The translations under genes and the position numbers were made by a program. Below are positions 17,228 to 26,664 of a stretch of 64,000 nt of DNA, piece after piece. The notes under the pieces are model-generated. The model made no database searches. It saw only the letters and a program-made list of their open reading frames with translations, and was not told the origin of the DNA. The first letter of the stretch is position 1; every line of letters starts with the position of its first letter. Source of the stretch: Bacteroidetes bacterium HGW-Bacteroidetes-10 (GTDB taxonomy: Bacteria; Bacteroidota; Bacteroidia; Bacteroidales; UBA932); NCBI GenBank assembly GCA_002842695.1, contig PHDT01000001.1, positions 62,001 through 126,000 of the forward strand, read 5' to 3'.

Positions 17228-17921
17228 ATTCAGAACAAACAACAGCAGTTGCAATAGCGACATTTAATGATTCTCCCCTTGCAGATTCTGCAGGATACGG
17301 GGGAATCATTATTTTACGGGTGACCAGCTTTTCAATTTCAGGCGATATCCCTTCAGATTCATTTCCCATAACAATAATTCCACCTTTGTCAAGAGATGTT
17401 TCATATATGGATGGGGCTCCAAGAAATGTTCCGTATATATTTACAATTTCCCGGTTCTTATTTAAGAGTTTTGCAAGATCAGTATAGAAAACCTTAACTC
17501 TGAACAATGCCCCCATAGTAGCCTGGACACACTTTGGATTATAGAGTTCAACACTATCTTCTGATGCATAGATTGTATCAATACCAAACCAGTCCGCAAT
17601 CCTGATTATTGTTCCCAGGTTACCGGGATCCCTTACAGAATCAAGAGCAAGAGTCAGTTTTGACCTATCAGGTGCTGTCATCTCCCCTGAGATGGGTATT
17701 TTCCCAACAGCAAGTACCGGCGAAGGAGAGGAGAGAAGAGATATTCTTGACATGGCATCTTCTCCAATCTGATCCTTTGTGTATTTGCATACTAACTCAA
17801 AATCAGAAGAGAGAAGCTCGGAAACGAGTTTCTCTCCCTCTGCAATAAACATGGAGTTTTCCTCCCTGTACTTTTTCTGAGACAGCGATCTGATAAATTT
17901 TATCTCCTGCTTTGAAAGCAT
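17193..17921 (-). CDS. RNA 2'-O-methyltransferase, TrmH/SpoU family
   Basis: A 242-residue SPOUT methyltransferase, paralogous to the convergent RlmB-like protein. Motifs: ALDSVRDPGNLGTIIRIAD, VMGNESEGISPEI and IPPYPAESARGESLNVAIA. The N-terminal 80 residues form the SpoU substrate-binding domain. The target nucleotide is not readable from sequence. The ATG overlaps the TGA of speA as TGATG, so it is the second gene of the speA operon. Confidence 0.85.
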   Translation of the reverse strand: MLSKQEIKFIRSLSQKKYREENSMFIAEGEKLVSELLSSDFELVCKYTKDQIGEDAMSRISLLSSPSPVLAVGKIPISGEMTAPDRSKLTLALDSVRDPGNLGTIIRIADWFGIDTIYASEDSVELYNPKCVQATMGALFRVKVFYTDLAKLLNKNREIVNIYGTFLGAPSIYETSLDKGGIIVMGNESEGISPEIEKLVTRKIMIPPYPAESARGESLNVAIATAVVCSEFRRSSGGQLQK

Positions 17922-19315
17922 CAGTATCCCAGAATTTTAAGCATTGATTTATATGTCTGCTCCTTACTGAAAAGTTTAGTATAATACTCTCCGTTTTCGT
18001 CAAGATCAATAATAATGTGCTTTGGTGCAGGCTGAAGGCAATGCTGAATTCCTCCAAAACCAGCAATAGACTCCTGATATGCTCCTGTATGGAAGAAACC
18101 AATATACAGAGGCTCTTCACTGCCGTTTATTGTTGGAAGGAAAATCGCATTAGCGTGAGCCTCTGCATTATAATAATCCTGACTGTCACATGTTAGCCCG
18201 CCCAGGAAAACTCTCTGGTATTCATCGTTCCATTTATTAATTGGAAGAAGGATAAATCTCTGCTTAATACCCCATGTGTCAGGCAATGTTGTCATAAAAG
18301 AGCTGTCAACCATATACCATCTCTCCCTGTCATTCTGCTGTTTCTGACCCATAACCTGATAAATGGTAGCGCCGCTCTCTCCGACTGTAAAGCTTCCAAA
18401 TTCAGTAAATATATGAGGTTCTGGAGTATTTCTCTGCTGACAGATACTCTTTATCTGGGCAATAATCTCTTCTGCCATGTATTCATAATCATAATCATGC
18501 ATCAGGGAATTCTTGATAGGAAATCCACCGCCAATATTCAGTGAATCAAGTTCAGGGCAGAGCGCCTTAAGGTCACAATATACAGAGACACACTTGCTGA
18601 GTTCATTCCAGTAATATGCATTGTCTCTCATACCGGTGTTAATAAAGAAGTGGAGCATCTTAAGTGAAAACTTTTTGTTTCCCTTTATTTTGCTTTCATA
18701 AAAAGGAAGAATATCGCTGTATCTGATACCAAGTCTTGAAGTATAGAATTCGAATTTTGGCTCCTCCTCTGCGGCAATCCTGATTCCTATTTTGGTTGGT
18801 TCGGTTATAACTGCATCCAGCTGATCGAACTCATTCATATTGTCAAGAACAGGAATGGTGTTTTTCCACCCATTGTTAATGAAATTTGAAATATTTTCAA
18901 TGTAAATATCCTTCTTGTATCCGTTGCAGATGATATAATGCTCCTTATTAATTATATTTTGCTCGCTGAGAGATTCAATAAGATTCAGGTCAAATGCAGA
19001 AGAGGTCTCAATGTGAATGTCATTTTTAAGAGCCTCCTCCATAACAAACGAAAAATGAGAACTTTTAGTGCAGTAACAGTAGTTGTAATCTCCGTTATAA
19101 TCTACTTTGGCCATTGCTACATTGAACATGCGTTTGGCTCGCTGTATCTGAGAAGATATCTTTGGCAGATAGGTTATTTTAAGAGGAGTTCCGTACTGCT
19201 CAATCAGATCCATTACCGGAATATTGTGAAAGTACAGTTCACCATCTTCTACACGAAATTCATCCTGTGGAAATTCGAATGATTGCTCTATTAAGTCAAT
19301 GTATTTATTCTTCAT
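17921..19315 (-). CDS. speA: Arginine decarboxylase, short Bacteroidota type (fold III PLP enzyme)
   Basis: A 464-residue alanine-racemase-fold PLP decarboxylase. The PLP lysine is K84 in YCYCTKSSHF. The glycine-rich phosphate-binding loop is LNIGGGFPI, and the catalytic Cys-Asp is in GGLTCDSQDYY. The pattern and length match the compact flavobacterial/Bacteroidota arginine decarboxylases rather than the roughly 650-residue enterobacterial SpeA. The product, agmatine, would feed polyamine synthesis. A minus-strand -7 box lies at 19386-19393, and an exact 9-bp inverted repeat (19353-19380) sits at the expected start of the transcript. Substrate assignment rests on family resemblance; a related diamino acid is possible. 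Confidence 0.82.
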   Translation of the reverse strand: MKNKYIDLIEQSFEFPQDEFRVEDGELYFHNIPVMDLIEQYGTPLKITYLPKISSQIQRAKRMFNVAMAKVDYNGDYNYCYCTKSSHFSFVMEEALKNDIHIETSSAFDLNLIESLSEQNIINKEHYIICNGYKKDIYIENISNFINNGWKNTIPVLDNMNEFDQLDAVITEPTKIGIRIAAEEEPKFEFYTSRLGIRYSDILPFYESKIKGNKKFSLKMLHFFINTGMRDNAYYWNELSKCVSVYCDLKALCPELDSLNIGGGFPIKNSLMHDYDYEYMAEEIIAQIKSICQQRNTPEPHIFTEFGSFTVGESGATIYQVMGQKQQNDRERWYMVDSSFMTTLPDTWGIKQRFILLPINKWNDEYQRVFLGGLTCDSQDYYNAEAHANAIFLPTINGSEEPLYIGFFHTGAYQESIAGFGGIQHCLQPAPKHIIIDLDENGEYYTKLFSKEQTYKSMLKILGY

Positions 19316-19352
19316 TGTTCAAATGTAACTCAGTTAGATTTTAAAAATAATT

Positions 19353-19380
19353 CCAATGTAAGTCACCCGGATTACATTGG
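19353..19380. repeat. Perfect 9-bp inverted repeat in the speA leader/operator
   Basis: CCAATGTAA (19353-19361) and TTACATTGG (19372-19380) are exact complements separated by ten bases. The element lies 5-33 bases downstream of the speA -7 box, so it covers the predicted transcription start and the first bases of the mRNA. It could be a repressor site or a 5' mRNA hairpin. Confidence 0.7.
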
Positions 19381-19385
19381 GGTTG

Positions 19386-19393
19386 CAAATATA
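19386..19393 (-). promoter_or_regulatory. -7 promoter box TATATTTG (minus strand) for speA
   Basis: CAAATATA on the plus strand; TATATTTG on the minus strand fits TAnnTTTG and is 71 bases from the speA ATG. It leaves a leader of roughly 60 bases containing the inverted repeat. Confidence 0.5.
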
Positions 19394-19436
19394 TTTCATT
19401 TTTTACTTTATATTCCAAAAAAAATAGAATTTAAGT

Positions 19437-19444
19437 TATTTTTG
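19437..19444 (+). promoter_or_regulatory. -7 promoter box TATTTTTG for tamL
   Basis: TATTTTTG fits TAnnTTTG and lies 19 bases before the preferred tamL ATG at 19464. It argues against the upstream TTG start at 19452, which would fall at the predicted transcription start. No clear -33 box. Confidence 0.45.
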
Positions 19445-19463
19445 TAAAAAATTGAAACACTCA

Positions 19464-21734
19464 ATGAAACAAGGTCCCGTACAATTTATCAAAGTAGCGG
19501 TTTTCGCATTGCTTGTATCCTCTTGCAGTACGGTAAAAGTCGTGCCTGAAGGTGAGTACCGCCTCAAGAAAAACAGCATTGAGGTTCTCAACACCGGAAG
19601 AATTAAGGAGGCCGACCTTCTTTCATATGTAAGACAAAAGCCCAACAGCGAATTTCTGCTTGGGTGGAACCCATTTCTGAGTATTTATAACTGGAGCAAC
19701 GGAACAGGAAACGGTTGGGACAGGTTTGTGACTAAACTCGGGCAGGCACCTGTAATTTTTGACAGTTCCCTCGTTAAGAAAAGCAATGAAAACATTGCAA
19801 ATCATCTTCAGTCTCTGGGTTACTACGGAACAATCGTTGATGACAGCATTACTACAAAGGGCAAGCTTGCATATGTTAAATATACTGTGACACCCGGAAA
19901 AAGATATATTATTTCTGACATTTCATACTCGGTCAACGATAATGCAATCAGAGACAATATTCTTAAAGACACTTCAGCTTCCCTCATAAGAACCGGAAAG
20001 TATCTTTCTGAGAAATTGCTTGAGGAGGAGAGCGTCCGGGTTACAGCACTTTTAAGAGACAAGGGCTTTTACAATTTCTCCAAGAACTACTTTTTCTTTG
20101 AGGCAGACACTCTTAAGTATCCTTCAAGGGCCAGCCTGATTGTCAAGGTTGAAAATTATACCAGAAATGAGAAACCGGAGGACTCAAGAGTGCATTCAAG
20201 GTACAAAATCAGAAATGTGAGTATCTATCCATCATACGACCCTACCGGGACTCAGGAACAGATAAAAGGAAATGACACAGTCAGCTTCAGGGGCATTGAC
20301 ATAATTTCACCGCTCAGACCTATTGTTAAACCTTCCGTTCTTGCATCAATGAACAGGATTATTCCCGGAGACATTTACAGTGAGAGCAAGGTAACAAGTA
20401 CATACGACAGACTTGTTTCGTTAAGGTTATTCTCTGGTGTAAACCTCCAGTTTGACGAAATTGAACAGGAACCTGGAGACACTTCATCGCTTAGAGAGGT
20501 TGATCTAACTGTAAGACTAACTCCATCCAAGACACAGGGATATAAAATCAATATTGAGGCTTCAAGCAATTCTAACGGTCTGCTGGGTGTATCCCCTGCG
20601 GTTTCCTATTATCATAAAAACATCTTCAGGGGAGGAGAGTGGCTCAATCTTGGATTTATGGGAAATTTTCAGTTTAAATTCAATGATCCGGTGAAATCTA
20701 CAGAGCTTGGAGTCTCTGCAGGAATCTCAACTCCAAATTTTCTGCTTCTTCCCGACAGAATATTCAAATATTCAGTTCCCAGAACAGATATAAATCTGAG
20801 CTACAACTATCAGAACAGGCCTGAATTCACAAGAAATCTTATATCACTTAACTATGGTTATAACTGGAGCAGCGGAAAGTTTTTCTACAGAGTCAACCCA
20901 ATGCAGCTTAACATTGTTAAACTCAATAATATATCTCCTGATTTTTTTGAGAACCTTACCGACCCATTCCTTAAAAACTCATACAAAAACCACTTTGACA
21001 TGGGTGCCGGTGCTACAATATACTATACTACAGACCCCTCTCCATACCCAAAGAACTCTTTCTTTTATGTAAGATGGACAAACGATCTTTCCGGAAATCT
21101 TCTGAGTTTGTTCAATTCCGGACTTCCAACAGATACTACCGGAGCCAGAATGGTATGGAATACACCATATTCACAGTATTTCAGATCTGATTTAACTGTA
21201 TCAAAAACCTGGAGAATTGATCAGAACAACTCATTTGCTGCCAGATTTAATGGTGGAATCGGACTCTCTTACGGTAACTCCAAATCACTTCCATTTGAAA
21301 AACTCTTTTATGCAGGAGGTGCAAACAGCTTAAGGGGCTGGCAGGCCAGATCTGTTGGTCCTGGCTCAGCTCCAATGGACACAACTTTCTCGATACCTAA
21401 TCAGACAGGTGATATTAAACTGGAAATCAATGCCGAATACCGCTTTCTTATGTTCTGGAAGGTTGAGGGTGCGCTCTTTGCAGATGCTGGCAACATCTGG
21501 ACTCTTAAAGCAGAAACGGGAAGAGAAGAGGGGAGGTTTGACATCAGGAATTTTTACAAGAGTATTGCTTTTAACTGGGGCTTTGGAGCCAGGCTAAACC
21601 TTGATTTTGTTATACTCAGACTTGATCTTGGAATGGTTGCCTATGATCCGGTTCAGAAAGCATGGATAAAACCATTTAACTGGTTTCAGAAGAATACTTA
21701 CAGCCTGCAGTTTGGTGTCGGATATCCTTTCTGA
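19464..21734 (+). CDS. tamL: TamL-type outer-membrane assembly lipoprotein (BamA/TamA superfamily)
   Basis: About 756 residues. The signal peptide ends in lipobox LVSSC, unusual for BamA-family barrels and typical of Bacteroidota TamL. The N-terminal half contains POTRA-like modules (YTVTPGKRYIISDISYSV, then RIIPGDIYSESKV). The C-terminal half from about residue 370 is the 16-strand Omp85 barrel, with the conserved GGANSLRGWQARSVGPG (the L6-type loop) and a terminal aromatic residue (GVGYPF). By family it inserts or assembles outer-membrane or surface proteins together with TamB, which is not next to it here. ATG 19464 is preferred over TTG 19452. Confidence 0.85.
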   Translation: MKQGPVQFIKVAVFALLVSSCSTVKVVPEGEYRLKKNSIEVLNTGRIKEADLLSYVRQKPNSEFLLGWNPFLSIYNWSNGTGNGWDRFVTKLGQAPVIFDSSLVKKSNENIANHLQSLGYYGTIVDDSITTKGKLAYVKYTVTPGKRYIISDISYSVNDNAIRDNILKDTSASLIRTGKYLSEKLLEEESVRVTALLRDKGFYNFSKNYFFFEADTLKYPSRASLIVKVENYTRNEKPEDSRVHSRYKIRNVSIYPSYDPTGTQEQIKGNDTVSFRGIDIISPLRPIVKPSVLASMNRIIPGDIYSESKVTSTYDRLVSLRLFSGVNLQFDEIEQEPGDTSSLREVDLTVRLTPSKTQGYKINIEASSNSNGLLGVSPAVSYYHKNIFRGGEWLNLGFMGNFQFKFNDPVKSTELGVSAGISTPNFLLLPDRIFKYSVPRTDINLSYNYQNRPEFTRNLISLNYGYNWSSGKFFYRVNPMQLNIVKLNNISPDFFENLTDPFLKNSYKNHFDMGAGATIYYTTDPSPYPKNSFFYVRWTNDLSGNLLSLFNSGLPTDTTGARMVWNTPYSQYFRSDLTVSKTWRIDQNNSFAARFNGGIGLSYGNSKSLPFEKLFYAGGANSLRGWQARSVGPGSAPMDTTFSIPNQTGDIKLEINAEYRFLMFWKVEGALFADAGNIWTLKAETGREEGRFDIRNFYKSIAFNWGFGARLNLDFVILRLDLGMVAYDPVQKAWIKPFNWFQKNTYSLQFGVGYPF

Positions 21735-21738
21735 TAAA

Positions 21739-23172
21739 TTACTTTCCAATACAGAATTTACTGAAGATATTTCCAAGTATCTCCTCCGTATTGATTTCTC
21801 CCACAATTTCACCAAGGTGAAACAAAGCATCCCTGATATCCTGAGTCAGAAGATCAGTTGGAATTGAATTATCCATTCCATCTTCAACACGATTAAGTGC
21901 TTCTAATGCAAGCAAAAGAGCCTGATGGTGTCTTACATTTGACACAAGAAGGTCATCGGAACCGGAAAAAGTGAGATTCTGACCAGAAACAAGTGCTTTT
22001 TTAAGCTCTTTAAGACCTTTGTCAGATTTTGCAGATATTCCCATTACTACGTATGGGTTAAGGCCGGATTCAAGGGATAAGCTGCGAGCAACTGAACATA
22101 AACGGTCCATCTCTGCTTTACCTCCTTCAATTGAATCGGTTTTATTGACAAGAATGAAGAGAATCTGGTCAGAAAAAGCCGGACTATCTGCAATCTTCAT
22201 AATGCTCTCCCTAAATGAGTCCTCCTTTTCAGAGTCAAGCATCAACATTACCACAGATGCTTTTCTAATCTTTTCATATGTTCTCTCAATACCAATTAGC
22301 TCTATGGACTCTTCGGTCTTTCTTATGCCGGCAGTGTCAATAAACCTGAATGCAGTCCCGTCAATATTCACAACATCTTCAATAAAGTCCCTGGTAGTAC
22401 CGTGAATATCTGAAACAATTGCCCTCTCTTCGCCTAAAATTGAGTTCAAAAGAGTACTTTTTCCGGTATTTGTTGCACCTACAATAGCCACAGGTACACC
22501 ATTTTTAATTACATTACCTAATTTAAAAGAGTCGATAAGAGTTTCAATATGTGTTCTGACTCCGTCAAGCATGATTCTAAGCCTTGTCCTGTCTGCAAAC
22601 TCAACATCTTCTTCACTGAAATCGAGTTCCAGTTCCATCAGGGATACCAGATTAAGCAATTCGCTCCTCATTTCGGAAAGTTTCCTGGAAAATCCACCCT
22701 TCATCTGTTGCATTGCAATTCTGTGAGCAGCTGAAGTTTCAGATGAGATGAGATCTGCAACCGCCTCTGCCTGTGCAAGGTCCATCTTTCCATTGAGAAA
22801 TGCCCTCATTGAAAATTCACCTGGGGCAGCCTGCCTTGCTCCTGAAGCAAACAACAGCATAAGAATCTCTTTCTGAATGTATGTAGATCCGTGACAAAAA
22901 ATTTCAGCTGAATCTTCACCGGTATAAGAAGCCGGTGAATTAAACAGTGCAACCAGTACTTCGTCAATTACGGAATCACCTTTTTTAATTGTACCTAAGC
23001 GCATGGTACGGCTTTTCCCGGCCATCAGAGAGGGACCGCTCAGAGGTGTGAATATGCTGTCAACAATGGAAATAGCTTTTGACCCACTAACTCTTATTAC
23101 AGAGATAGCAGATGAAATACCCGGTGTTGCAAGTGCGCAAACAGTATCATTTTTATCGTCCATATGTCTCAT
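21739..23172 (-). CDS. mnmE: tRNA modification GTPase MnmE
   Basis: A 477-residue GTPase that with MnmG builds 5-carboxymethylaminomethyl-U34 in tRNA anticodons. The N-terminal folate-binding domain starts with DTVCALATPGISSAISVIRV. The central G domain has G1 GATNTGKST, G3 DTAG and G4 NKTD. The C-terminus ends in FCIGK, the diagnostic CxGK tail. The start is 23172 or the in-frame ATG at 23163. Either overlaps the end of the AlkD-like gene, so the two are coupled. Confidence 0.95.
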   Translation of the reverse strand: MRHMDDKNDTVCALATPGISSAISVIRVSGSKAISIVDSIFTPLSGPSLMAGKSRTMRLGTIKKGDSVIDEVLVALFNSPASYTGEDSAEIFCHGSTYIQKEILMLLFASGARQAAPGEFSMRAFLNGKMDLAQAEAVADLISSETSAAHRIAMQQMKGGFSRKLSEMRSELLNLVSLMELELDFSEEDVEFADRTRLRIMLDGVRTHIETLIDSFKLGNVIKNGVPVAIVGATNTGKSTLLNSILGEERAIVSDIHGTTRDFIEDVVNIDGTAFRFIDTAGIRKTEESIELIGIERTYEKIRKASVVMLMLDSEKEDSFRESIMKIADSPAFSDQILFILVNKTDSIEGGKAEMDRLCSVARSLSLESGLNPYVVMGISAKSDKGLKELKKALVSGQNLTFSGSDDLLVSNVRHHQALLLALEALNRVEDGMDNSIPTDLLTQDIRDALFHLGEIVGEINTEEILGNIFSKFCIGK

Positions 23173-23833
23173 AATCTCTCTCTTTTCTGTTAATTACTTT
23201 CAATGCCTCTCTTTTGCTCAAATTACTCATTTCATTTTTGCTTACAAAATCTTCAACCCATCCGGCATCTGTTTTCGAATACTCTCTTAAAGCCCATCCT
23301 ATAGCTTTATTAATAAAGAATTCTTTTGTCTTACTGTTCTGAAGTATTGCTTTGGTTAAAACCTCCAAATTAGTATCTTTCTTATATTTAAGCTGAAATA
23401 TAATTGAAATTCTCACAAGCCACTTTTCGTCAGATGTCATCCATGGAACAATGTATCTTTCAATAAGACCGGGGTATTTTTTGCATACAAAGCCTACAAC
23501 AGGTGCAATTGAATCAATGCTGTCCCACCATGGTTTCACAAGTGCAATTTTCTCAAACCATCCAAAATCTTTTTCAAGTATATCATTTCTTCGCCTGAAT
23601 AAGTATTCGCAGGCAAGGTAAGCAAATTCACGTTCATCTTTCTGAAAGCAGTCCAGCACAAAACGCCAGTCTACCGGAGCGGTTTTATCCAGACTTCTGA
23701 AGAAAGGTCCGGATAGTTCCCTTCTTCTTACAGAACCAATACCCAGGTAAGAAAACTGATTTCTCATATAGGCAGACATCTCTCTGCCTCTCTGAAGGTC
23801 TGCATTTTCATGAAACAGAGCAAAGATGTCCAT
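23153..23833 (-). CDS. AlkD-like DNA alkylation repair HEAT-repeat protein
   Basis: A 226-residue all-helical protein of tandem HEAT-like repeats matching the DNA_alkylation family. The catalytic/binding face residues of AlkD have counterparts: WWDSIDS (Trp and Asp) and KAIGWALREYSK (Arg). By family it excises N3- and N7-alkyl purines without base flipping. It lies between rlmD (28 bases downstream of that gene's start strand end) and mnmE, which it overlaps by up to 20 bases. Confidence 0.85.
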   Translation of the reverse strand: MDIFALFHENADLQRGREMSAYMRNQFSYLGIGSVRRRELSGPFFRSLDKTAPVDWRFVLDCFQKDEREFAYLACEYLFRRRNDILEKDFGWFEKIALVKPWWDSIDSIAPVVGFVCKKYPGLIERYIVPWMTSDEKWLVRISIIFQLKYKKDTNLEVLTKAILQNSKTKEFFINKAIGWALREYSKTDAGWVEDFVSKNEMSNLSKREALKVINRKERDYETYGR

Positions 23834-23861
23834 ATTTCAGTTTTTTAACAAAGTAAATTTA

Positions 23862-25277
23862 TTATTTTATCAACTCAAGAAGAGCAACATTCTCCAGATG
23901 ATGTGTATGCGGGAACATATCAACCGGCTGAATTGCAACTACCTTATAGAACTCTTTCATAAGGGAAATGTCTCTTGCCTGAGTAGCCGGATTACAACTC
24001 ACATACACTATTTTAGATGGCCTTGCCTCAATAATTACTTTAGCAACATCAGGATGAATTCCGGCTCTTGGAGGATCGAGTATTATAACATCAGGTTTGC
24101 CGTTTTCTGCGATAAAATCAGAGGAGAGTACATCTTTCATGTCTCCGGCATAAAACGAACAGTTCTCAATCTTGTTCATCTCTGCATTTGAAAACGCATC
24201 CTCAATAGCTTCCGGAACATACTCAACTCCAATTACTTTTTTGGCATTTCCTGCAAGAAAAAGTGCAATAGTACCTGTACCTGTATAAAGATCATAAACG
24301 ATCTCTTCACCTGTAAGTGAAGCATAATCTCTTACAATTGAGTAGAGTTTGTATGCCTGGTGAGAATTGGTCTGATAAAAAGATTTCGGACCTATTCTGA
24401 AACTTAACTCCTCCATCTTTTCGTATATGGCATCAGCTCCGTAGCAGTTAAGAACAGGCAAGTCAGAGATTGTATCATTTCGCTTTCCGTTGATTACATA
24501 ATTAAGTGATTTAATTACAGGAAATGTTTCGGTAAGAGATGACATTAATTTGTCAATCTTTTCTTTATCATTATATGCAAAGACCACAATAACCATGGTC
24601 TCGGCAGTTGAAGTGGTTCTTATAATAAGTGTTCTGAGGAAGCCGCTTTGCTCTCGCAGGTCAAAGAAATCATATTTGTGTTCGAGGGCAAACTTCCTGA
24701 TAAAATTCCTTATTTCATTTGAGGGATCATCCTGAAGGTAGCACTTATGAATATCCAGAACCTTGTCAAACATTCCCGAAATATGAAATCCCAGACCCTG
24801 TCTTTCTTCAGCGGGTATATCACCGGCTTCGGAAAGTGACTCTATCCATCTTTTATTGGAAAATGTGAATTCTAGTTTGTTCCGGTAATATGTTGTTCTT
24901 TCTGAACCCAAAATTGGAGAAATTTCCGGCAAATCCAGGGAACCAATCCTGCTGAGCTGATCTTCTACCTGCTGCTGCTTGAACTTAAGCTGCATAGAGT
25001 AGGGAAGAGGCTGCCATTTGCATCCTCCGCAGGTACCATAATATGAGCAAAATGGCTCAATTCGGTCAGGGGAGGGGGTTGTAATCTGTTTTACAACACC
25101 TTCCATCCACCCACTCTTCTTTCTGTGAACCTCTACATCCACGATATCACCGGGAATTGCAAAGGGAACGAACAAAACTTTGCCGTTAATTTTTGCAATT
25201 GCTTTACCTTCAGCTGCAATAGACTCAATAACAACGTCATGCAGAATTTCTCTCTCTTTTCTTCTCATTTGTTTCAT
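23862..25277 (-). CDS. rlmD: 23S rRNA (uracil-5-)-methyltransferase RlmD/RumA
   Basis: A 471-residue SAM-dependent m5U methyltransferase. The N-terminal TRAM domain (residues 12-65) is followed by the four iron-sulfur cysteines C77, C83, C86 (CSYYGTCGGC) and C179. The methyltransferase domain shows DLYTGTGTIALFLA (SAM), DPPRAG and the nucleophile Cys in VYVSCNPATQARD; HHLENVALL near the end carries the general base Glu. By family it makes m5U1939 of 23S rRNA; other RumA-like paralogues modify tRNA. It is the first gene of the rlmD-alkD-mnmE set. Confidence 0.9.
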   Translation of the reverse strand: MKQMRRKEREILHDVVIESIAAEGKAIAKINGKVLFVPFAIPGDIVDVEVHRKKSGWMEGVVKQITTPSPDRIEPFCSYYGTCGGCKWQPLPYSMQLKFKQQQVEDQLSRIGSLDLPEISPILGSERTTYYRNKLEFTFSNKRWIESLSEAGDIPAEERQGLGFHISGMFDKVLDIHKCYLQDDPSNEIRNFIRKFALEHKYDFFDLREQSGFLRTLIIRTTSTAETMVIVVFAYNDKEKIDKLMSSLTETFPVIKSLNYVINGKRNDTISDLPVLNCYGADAIYEKMEELSFRIGPKSFYQTNSHQAYKLYSIVRDYASLTGEEIVYDLYTGTGTIALFLAGNAKKVIGVEYVPEAIEDAFSNAEMNKIENCSFYAGDMKDVLSSDFIAENGKPDVIILDPPRAGIHPDVAKVIIEARPSKIVYVSCNPATQARDISLMKEFYKVVAIQPVDMFPHTHHLENVALLELIK

Positions 25278-25374
25278 AATTCAGCTGCGAAATTAGCTTT
25301 TTTCCTCCTAATGAATGATTCTGTCTCCCTTTTTTCTTAAATTCGCACTGGTATCACCAATAAATTTTTTGGTT

Positions 25375-26619
25375 ATGAAAACACTATCCAGACTTCTAGT
25401 TTTAGTTTTGATGCTAAGCATCAACACTCTAGTAGCTCAGGAGTTCTACTCCGTTTCGGGCAGGGTACAGGATGCCTCAAACAGAAAGAATTTAAGCTAC
25501 GCAAGCATCCAGTTATTATCTACCAGCATAAGCAATGTTTCAAACTCCGACGGTTATTTTGTCCTTAAGGTTCCAAAACATATAACAGCAGATACAATTT
25601 TAGTCTCTTACCTGGGATACAGAACCCAGAAAATTGCAATAACTCCTAAATTAAATCAGGAGATCTCTGTTAAACTCTCTCCGTCAGAAATTAACCTTAA
25701 ACCAATAACCATTAGGCCACAGGATGCAGATCTGCTTATAAAACTTGCAATAAGCAGAATTGACAACAATTATCCTGTTGACCCAAAACAAATGACAGCC
25801 TTTTACAGAGAAATGATCAAGAAGGGCAGTAGTTATGTTTCTATAAACGAGGCCGTTTTAGATATTAATAAAGCTCCTTATACTGGTTACAGGGCAGATC
25901 AGCTTGGGATCTACAAAGCCAGAGGAAACTATGACGAAAATCGTGTTGACACACTTATGGTTAAGTTTCAGGGCGGACCAAACTCCGCAATTGAAATTGA
26001 TGTTGCAAAGGATCCGTTCCTTGGTGTTGATCCGTTTACAATGGATCAGATTTACAGGTTCTCATTCGGTCCTCCGGTGACTATTGGAGACAAGTTCTTT
26101 TATGTGATTGAATTCAATGAAAAAGAGGGACTTGAAGAGATTTATTTCCGTGGCAGAGTATATATTGAGTCTGAATCTATGGCAATTGCCAGAATTGAAT
26201 TTAACATGAATGTAGAGGGCAGGGAGAATGCAAACAGCTATTTTGTCAAGAAAAAACCGGCCAATCTCAAAATGGACGTGATTTCTGCCTCATATCTGGT
26301 AAATTATAAGGAGCTAAAAGGTATCTGGTATTTTGATTATTCCCGGACAGAAGTGAAATTTCAGGCTAAATGGGATAAAAAATGGTTTAAAAATAATTAT
26401 ACAGTCTATTCAGAACTTGCTACAACCGACATTTCTGACAGACAAAGGAAAATTGAAACAGAAAACAGAATCCGCCCTAAGGATATTATATCAAACAAGG
26501 TTAAAGATTTTACAGATGATAATTTTTGGGGAGGGTACAATATAATCGAACCTGACGAGTCTATAGAGAACGTTATTTCACGTATAGTCAAGCAGTTAAA
26601 GAAAAGAAGCCAGGAGTAA
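25375..26619 (+). CDS. Secreted protein with CarboxypepD_reg-like domain, unknown function
   Basis: About 414 residues. A signal peptide ends near NTLVAQ. Residues of about 25-105 form a carboxypeptidase-regulatory-like beta-sandwich (VSGRVQDASNRKNLSYASIQ ... SYLGYRTQKIAI), as found at the N-terminus of TonB-dependent receptors and many surface proteins. The remaining 300 residues are beta-rich and lack a TonB-receptor barrel; a function was not recognised. ATG 25375 is preferred over 25315 because it places a normal signal peptide at the N-terminus. It is followed after 45 bases by rarA. Confidence 0.75.
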   Translation: MKTLSRLLVLVLMLSINTLVAQEFYSVSGRVQDASNRKNLSYASIQLLSTSISNVSNSDGYFVLKVPKHITADTILVSYLGYRTQKIAITPKLNQEISVKLSPSEINLKPITIRPQDADLLIKLAISRIDNNYPVDPKQMTAFYREMIKKGSSYVSINEAVLDINKAPYTGYRADQLGIYKARGNYDENRVDTLMVKFQGGPNSAIEIDVAKDPFLGVDPFTMDQIYRFSFGPPVTIGDKFFYVIEFNEKEGLEEIYFRGRVYIESESMAIARIEFNMNVEGRENANSYFVKKKPANLKMDVISASYLVNYKELKGIWYFDYSRTEVKFQAKWDKKWFKNNYTVYSELATTDISDRQRKIETENRIRPKDIISNKVKDFTDDNFWGGYNIIEPDESIENVISRIVKQLKKRSQE

Positions 26620-26664
26620 TTACAATAGACAAGGAGTAGACATTATAACAAGACAATTTATATT

